DNA of 64,000 nucleotides from Combretum micranthum (taxonomy: Eukaryota > Streptophyta > Magnoliopsida > Myrtales > Combretaceae), in assembly GCA_024138025.1 (NCBI GenBank), contig JAMXBD010000171.1, forward strand, positions 372,001-436,000, read 5' to 3'. Position numbers and translations under genes: made by a program. Of the stretch, positions 58,081 through 64,000 are shown piece after piece. Within the stretch, counting starts at the first letter, position 1. Each line of letters opens with the position of its first letter. The notes beneath the pieces are model-generated. The model was given only the letters and a program-made list of their open reading frames with translations, was not told where the DNA came from and made no database searches.

Positions 58081-60786
58081 ATTGTAATCCCCCAAATTTT
58101 ACGTAACATGATTTTAACAAATATTAAAAGTGTAATATTTGATTATTTAGAATAATTGGAACAAGTAGTAAAAATCACTCCAAATTTTTCTCGATTTGAA
58201 ATTGTTAAAGTATGAATGAATTTAATTATAGTTAGAAAGATTAAAAATCGTTACTAATAAAAATATTTCAAAATACAAACCAGAACTTCTATAACCTCAG
58301 ATAATTTAAAACGAAGATAAACCAATCGTTAATATAAAATTACTGAATTCTTTAAGCTCAATACTTCGGGAATAAATCATATGCTTGTTAACTAATGAAA
58401 TAATAGTATTCAAAATCTAAAAACAATATTAAGTAGCACTAGACAAAATATGTTGTTATAGATAACTCATATACAATAAGACGTAATATTTGGTAAAATA
58501 ATCACTAGTTCAACAAGAAATCATAGTTAACCTTGAATTTAAGTCACAAGAACAGACGATTAATTTCAAACCCGATAAATACAATCTATTAACAATACTT
58601 TTTGGTATAGTACGATAATCTAAAAATGAATTACTAGGATTATAAATACATAATGGATAACAAAACCAATCAATAAATATTAATCCTGATCTAAAACAAA
58701 AAATATCCAAACCCGTTGTTTTACTTTTTAGAAAATTCTGAATTCATTAAGATTAAGTTCCTAAATTGATTTATTGAACATTGAAAAATTTAATCGTGTA
58801 AGCTAAAATACTAGAACTAATTAATCGTGTAATATTTAAACTAAAAATATGGATATATAAATAATATAGAGTTTCTGTAGTAACTTAGATAATTTTACCT
58901 AGATAAAACGCATACGTAATAGTTATAAATATACGTTTGTTAGAATATTTAAGTTAACTAATTAATCAACCATTAAATAAATAAATAAATAAATATGAAA
59001 AGGAATAGACGATGCAAAACAACATGGACAGAATTTTGTTTTCTTCTTCAATAGAAAATACAGGAAGCTGACGTAAATGATGACAATTGAAGCCAAGACA
59101 AGATGTAGAGGAGGCTGCAGTTTGTTCCTCCACACACAGCACGTTGAAACTAGGAAGCAGCAGCAGACGAGCAGGGGTTCCGCGTTGAAGAAATTGTCGG
59201 GTGGGAACAGAGCAATGCTCAGCTGGAAAGAAAGCAGAAGACCGTCGACAGAAGAATTTCCACGCACTAGCACACGAGCAGCAGCTGACATCCTCCTTCA
59301 CGCGCAAGCAGCACCTTTCACACACACACGCGAGAGAGTGCATGACCTCCACGCACATCCAACGAGCAGCTTCTCCTCCACCCTGGAACAGAAAAGAAGA
59401 GACGAGTAGCAGCTGGGATTCCACGCACACGAACAATCAGGACTCCAAGCACAGGCTGCTAGCAGCATCCACGCACAGCTGTCTCCATCTTCACGCACAA
59501 ACATCCAAGCAAGCAGCTGGCATATTCCCCTCACGCACAGCACATGAAGCAAATTCGGCAGCAGCAAGAAGTTGAAGTCCCAGCTGGAATAGAGCAGCAC
59601 CATAACAGAGCACCCATAGCTGACTTTTTACCTAACTTTACTCCGAATTTAAACACACAAATTCAACTTGAAAATGAATTGAAATCCAACTAAAATACTC
59701 CACATGTAATCAAAATTAAATTCCAAGAATATCAGCTCAAGAAAACAACAAAAACAGTTCCAAATTTGCCCTCAAATACCTAATAAAAACAAGCTACAGC
59801 AGGGAAATTCAAACAAAAACTGCAGCAGCAAACTTGAAATTTGACCTTTGTTTCACACGATTTTGACCCGATTTTTCTTGCAACTTGAGTCCCAATTTTA
59901 CACACATAAAAAAACTTTATTAACTACCAAACAAACACATTTAATGCCCCTTGAAATCAGCCACAAATTTCAAACAAATTCATCATAAATTCATTCTCAA
60001 ATTTGCATGAAATTTCTACCCGAAAATTAACATCAGAAAACTTGAATTTAATAAGTCCAAAACACCCTCTTTTGTGTCCTAATTCTAACCTAACATTAGT
60101 ACATATATATAGACTTGAGTTAGTTATAAATTTAGCTCTCAACTCGCACAAATTCACTCTAAAAATATAGCTACAAAGGAAAATACGACCAGCCCTCTTC
60201 ACCTTGCATATTCATCCACATAGACAACCTTTGAGGAGTTCTAAAACAAATATAAACTTTACACTACTTCATATATCCTATCCAAAGCATCAACCACATA
60301 CAAAAACATCAATTCCCTCTTCCAAACAACACCAAAAACCAAGTTGAATAGCCTTTGGTACATCATATATTCAAGTGTCAATATAAAAGATAAGAATACA
60401 TACATACATATACTAGTTTAGTTAGATTAATTTTTGTTAGTTACTCATCCTTCTACTATACTCTTTAGATCACTACTTTCACCGAGAAGGAGGAAATAGA
60501 CCACATCTATTGTCTAACAAAGGTAAGAATCATATCAATTTCAAACATTCATTATGTTTGCTCTTTAGCAATTTATCTTAGAAATTATCAAAATTAAGCT
60601 AGTAGTATATTGATGATATTTAGATTATTTAATATATAAATACAACAACTTGAAGATTTTTAAGTATAGAAATTCAAATCCAATAAAGGAAAACCAAAAC
60701 CACACTTAAACTACAACAAACTAAGTTGAACTTTAGATTACTCATGTGTATCCTTAGGAAGATTGAATGAACTGTATTGATGTGTT
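58081..60786. other. Non-coding region with a CAG/CACGCA-rich island
   Basis: 58081-59060 is AT-rich and non-coding. 59070-59610 is markedly GC-richer, full of GCAGC and CACGCACA motifs. Long overlapping open frames occur on both strands there (minus 59436-58966, plus 59201-59575), but none shows a domain, and the openness follows from composition. 59610-60786 is again non-coding. Confidence 0.4.
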
Positions 60787-60810
60787 TGTTATAACCCAAA
60801 AATGACCCCA

Positions 60811-61250
60811 TCAATGGAAAGAACACGAAAAAATCCTATGAAATCGACTATTTATTTGTTAAAAACGGATAAGAAAAGAATTAGATATTGCAAAAACAAA
60901 ACTCAGATTTCGGCTGCCAGATTCATACGAATAGAACGGGCTGTTCTTGTCTTTTTTGTCCCCTTAATGACTTTGTTTGATAAAACTAAGACCATTAATG
61001 GATTGTACTCGGAAAATACTATGAAAACGACTATTTATTCATCAAAAACGGATTAGAAATGAGTTAGATATGATCAAAACAAGTTTTGATCACAATTGTT
61101 AGGATTCACTTGAAATCCATGCATATATTTCATAGACTTAAAAATTGTACAAGTCTCTTTTCTTGAAAATAATTTCACTACTATAAAGTACTCTTCGAGT
61201 ACTACCAAATCGACTATTTATACAACGAAATCGGATTTAAAACGAATAAG
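60811..61250. repeat. Three-unit tandem repeat, ~183-bp period
   Basis: The motif ATGAAATCGACTATTTATT recurs as ATGAAAACGACTATTTATTC and CAAATCGACTATTTATAC, at about 60837, 61020 and 61203. Each is followed by AAAACGGAT-like and TTAGATAT-like sequence. The third unit is the most diverged. Confidence 0.7.
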
Positions 61251-62470
61251 AAACTGTAAATAGAAATTTACTCAGTTTTACTCTAAAACCAATATTAATG
61301 TTACTGACATTTCTATTAATATAGTGATGATTATTACTGTTATTATTACAACTATTATAATATTCCGTATTATTAATATTTTCATTAGAGTTATCAATAC
61401 TATCGTTTTACGTTAAAGTCACTATATTTATACTATCATCAATGCTATTACTGTTTTTGTCACTAATATTATTATTTACTAATAACATGAAGATGATTAT
61501 TATTATTATATTATACTTGTTTTTAATACTAATATTGATATTGATTTTTCAATATTAATATTACCAATAATATTGTAGTATTAAACTTAGCTTGTTTTAC
61601 AATAAGAATGAAACTGAAGAATAATAAAAACTTGATATATATCTAAATGTAGATTTATAACTTTTGAAAGGTATGATACTAGAAAATACCTTTAAATAAA
61701 TAAAAACCAATTTGAGAGACAGATAAGGTTGACGGGCAAAGAATTATTAAATAAAAATCTTCTACTAAATACAGTAAGACTCAAGGAAAAGACAAACTCC
61801 TTAATTAAAACTATAAATATCAAGAGAAACAAAATACAGATAAATATCCTTTGCTATAGGGATTAAAACCTTAATAAAAACTGTATCAATTACCGATACA
61901 GAATAGTTTGTCACCTATAAGGATTCAATTAAAGTATTGAACGATAGAATAATTAATATAACGGACCTAATTTAATATCCGACGATAGAGATCAACACCT
62001 TTAAATTATAGGAAGACTTCTCTTACAGAAATAATCCAATAACAAATTTCTGTTATTTCCTTTCATAGGAAAATAGATCAATTCCGGACTGCCAGTAGCT
62101 TAGCGAGGACCACAGGTGAGGGAATTCTGATGATCTACTATTTGCTTGTGATTGCTACTGTTTGCTGTTATGTTGATTGTATTACTTGTATGGAATGACT
62201 GATTGATGTGAGTGTTATCATCCGCATGATCACCTGCATAAATGGATAAAGATAATTATTCGACTAAACTAATTGGATATACTCGTCGCATGTGCTTGAT
62301 CCCCTTGTAGGAAATGTCCCAATTTTGAAATCAAAAGTATTTCGAAATGTATTTTAAAGAAATCCGACTTAGAATATTCCAGGTTGTTTTTATATCCTTT
62401 AAAAAGGAAGAATTTGTGCTAAAAGAGTTTATGAGATAAACATGGGACATTTCTAAGTATTGTTGTGACA

Positions 62471-62610
62471 GTGGATGTTGCTTGAATTTGGGTCCACTGG
62501 TCACTTGGCTATAGATGTTACCTGAATTTGGGTCTATCCGCCGGATTCACCTTTATAGGTGATGGTTTGTATTGGCAGTAGATGTTACCCGAGTCGGGGT
62601 CTACTTGTGC
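62471..62610. repeat. Short dispersed tandem motif
   Basis: Three copies of a (G/A)TGTT(A/G)C(C/T)YGA...GGGTC(C/T)A motif at about 62472, 62511 and 62579, the last two followed by GATTCACC...GGTGATGG sequence. Confidence 0.6.
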
Positions 62611-63402
62611 GATTCACCATAGATTGGTGATGGATTGTAAGAATGGCCATTAAATTGGCATTATATATATTTAAATATTAACCAGCGTAAATCACGTGAA
62701 CACGTTGGGGAATATTTGTTGTTACCAATGGCGGTTAAGCATTGGGTGAGTCTGGATGGACGAAACCACTAGGCAGCCTCGTACGGTTAAGGCGAGGTGT
62801 CCCATGCGGGTAAGTATGGGAGACAACTGAAGTGTAGACAGGTAAATCTACATCGTCTATGGTTCCGACCCCCATAGATGTGTTGCTTGTATTCATCACG
62901 TATGCATTCATATTGTGTAGATAGATTTGCATGAGTGTATAATTAATGTTTGATAACTTGCGTGACCGGTAGTAGTGAGGAATGAACTCACTGAGCTGGT
63001 TCGCTCACCCCTACAGTTTTTGTGTGCAGGATTATTACTAGCTGGGATTGGGCTAGGAATGTGTGAAGAGAGCTTCTCCAACAAACTTTATTAAAGATAG
63101 AGATATAGGATATGGAAACTTAGAATGTAAAATAGATAAATTTTAAATTTTGTATGTTGTAGTTTGGAAACCCAATTTCACTATTTGGGGGATACCGATT
63201 CTCTGCGATCTTGGTGGAAATTGGAAAATCAAATTCCATAGTTGAAATACTGTAATATATTTATCATTTGTAGAATAAATATTTATAAATAAATAGAGTC
63301 TTGTATACTCTGACATACAAGACGGCTCTCATGTTACGGGTGCACACGTGATATGATGGCTTTAGATAAATCCTGTTAGGCCCCCATATTAGAGTCGTGA
63401 CA

Positions 63403-64000
63403 GAAATACTTAAATGTAAAAGAATGAAACAACTATCAACTTTCATATTAACGAATATTTGAGTAGTTAAGCATTTAATGCACTTTAACAGCTCTTTTCT
63501 TGCCATATCAGCTTTAGTATTTAATTCGTCGTGCCTCAAATGCTTATCACACCTTAATCTGTTGCGCCCCAACTTTGCTCTCGATAGCCTTCTCACACGC
63601 ACGCTTCTTCGAGCCTCAAATTTGAAATGTCGTGCCCTAAGTCTTCATTACGTCGAGCCCTCAACGTGACCCATGACTAACTGTCATGCCCCAATGATAT
63701 CCTAGTAGAAGTAGACAAGTCACACCTGAATACTATCACTAGATTACCTTCGGAGAGTGACATGTTTTCCAAAATAACAGGATCTTTTAGTTGCTTTGAT
63801 AAGAAATAATACATACATGTAGGAATTAAATTATTAAATAACTGCTATCTTAATCATAAAGTATCACATATTATTACAAACCATGTAGTCTTTTTGTAAT
63901 TCTCTACATACATAACTGATAAGATAACACTAGCTATTCCATTCTAGGAAAATATAACCATTAATCCTAAGTAGAACCATAGACTTCCAGCTTTTAAGCC
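63403..64000. other. Right edge of window
   Basis: Non-coding. Contains the right copy of the 219-bp direct repeat (63462-63681). The remaining ~320 bases show no recognisable feature. Confidence 0.45.
63462..63681. repeat. Direct repeat, right copy
   Basis: Counterpart of 55083-55301, roughly 85% similar by eye. Similarity ends at ATGACTAAC on the right and near GAGTAGTTAAGC on the left. Confidence 0.8.

Larger units (their letters stand above)
60787..63402 (+). mobile_element. Candidate long LTR
   Basis: Begins TGTTATAACCC and ends GAGTCGTGACA, terminal sequences typical of a class of long plant LTRs. Inside are three ~183-bp tandem units (60811-61250), an ATT-rich stretch (61290-61600), short repeats of GATGTTACCTGAATTTGGGTC type (62471-62610) and AACTCACTGAGCTGGTTCGC (~62987). 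No pol ORF. Flanks (GTGTT, GAAAT) show no target duplication, so boundaries and solo status are uncertain. Confidence 0.45.

Noticed and set aside
58962..59603. Overlapping open frames of 100-156 codons on both strands
   Set aside because: They overlap one another on both strands in a composition-biased island, show no domain, and are Cys/Ser- or Ala/Arg-rich as expected of CAG/CACGCA repeats read in any frame.
60787..61600. CRISPR-like or satellite array
   Set aside because: Only three diverged ~183-bp units with no uniform short repeat and spacer. It fits an internal LTR tandem repeat.

Overview
The window is nuclear DNA from a flowering plant, almost certainly a eudicot. It is AT-rich and packed with plant Ty1/copia and Ty3/gypsy LTR retrotransposons and MITE-like elements. 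The only host genes recognised belong to one small cluster: three plus-strand family-1 glycosyltransferases (UGTs) of the UGT73 type, which use UDP-sugars to glycosylate small molecules such as phenolics, coumarins, terpenoids or hormones. Each carries a PSPG box with HCGWNS. No tRNA, rRNA, CRISPR or prokaryotic feature was seen.

Layout. (1) 1-21768: UGT copy 1, a decayed pseudogene split by a ~20.5 kb minus-strand Tat-like gypsy element (913-21369). That element carries an opposite-strand ORF resembling the 'putative gypsy type transposon' domain and a degenerate tandem repeat. Inside it sits an ~8.3 kb minus-strand chromovirus-like gypsy element (4595-12870). Inside that element's gag sits a rearranged LTR element with inverted LTR copies (9006-10914). 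This makes four nested layers. (2) 21769-29971: intergenic DNA with a MITE and a duplicated block, then a ~5.7 kb minus-strand copia element that itself holds two TIR elements. (3) 29972-33280: promoter and coding region of UGT copy 2, full length except for one frame-shifting extra base near the C-terminus. (4) 33281-38966: a ~5.7 kb minus-strand gypsy element with both LTRs. (5) 38967-46300: a decayed copia element interrupted by a ~2.3 kb long-LTR insertion and by an AT-rich palindrome. (6) 46300-50362: duplicated flanking DNA, a promoter MITE and UGT copy 3, which has two one-base deletions. (7) 50363-64000: AT-rich DNA with two candidate long solo LTRs, a pair of 220-bp direct repeats and a CAG/CACGCA-rich island.

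How it fits together. The cluster grew by local duplication: non-coding blocks near the UGTs are repeated (23030-23570 with 51825-54530; 33195-39130 with 46425-46800; 30131-30330 with 47985-48120). Retrotransposons then expanded and scattered it. Every retroelement pol read here is broken by stops, frameshifts or lost catalytic residues. The UGT2 and UGT3 frameshifts are single-base indels, two of them in or beside short homopolymer runs, so a sequencing or assembly error is a live alternative to true pseudogenes.

All homology calls are from motif recognition by eye. Similarity statements are rough impressions, not computed alignments.
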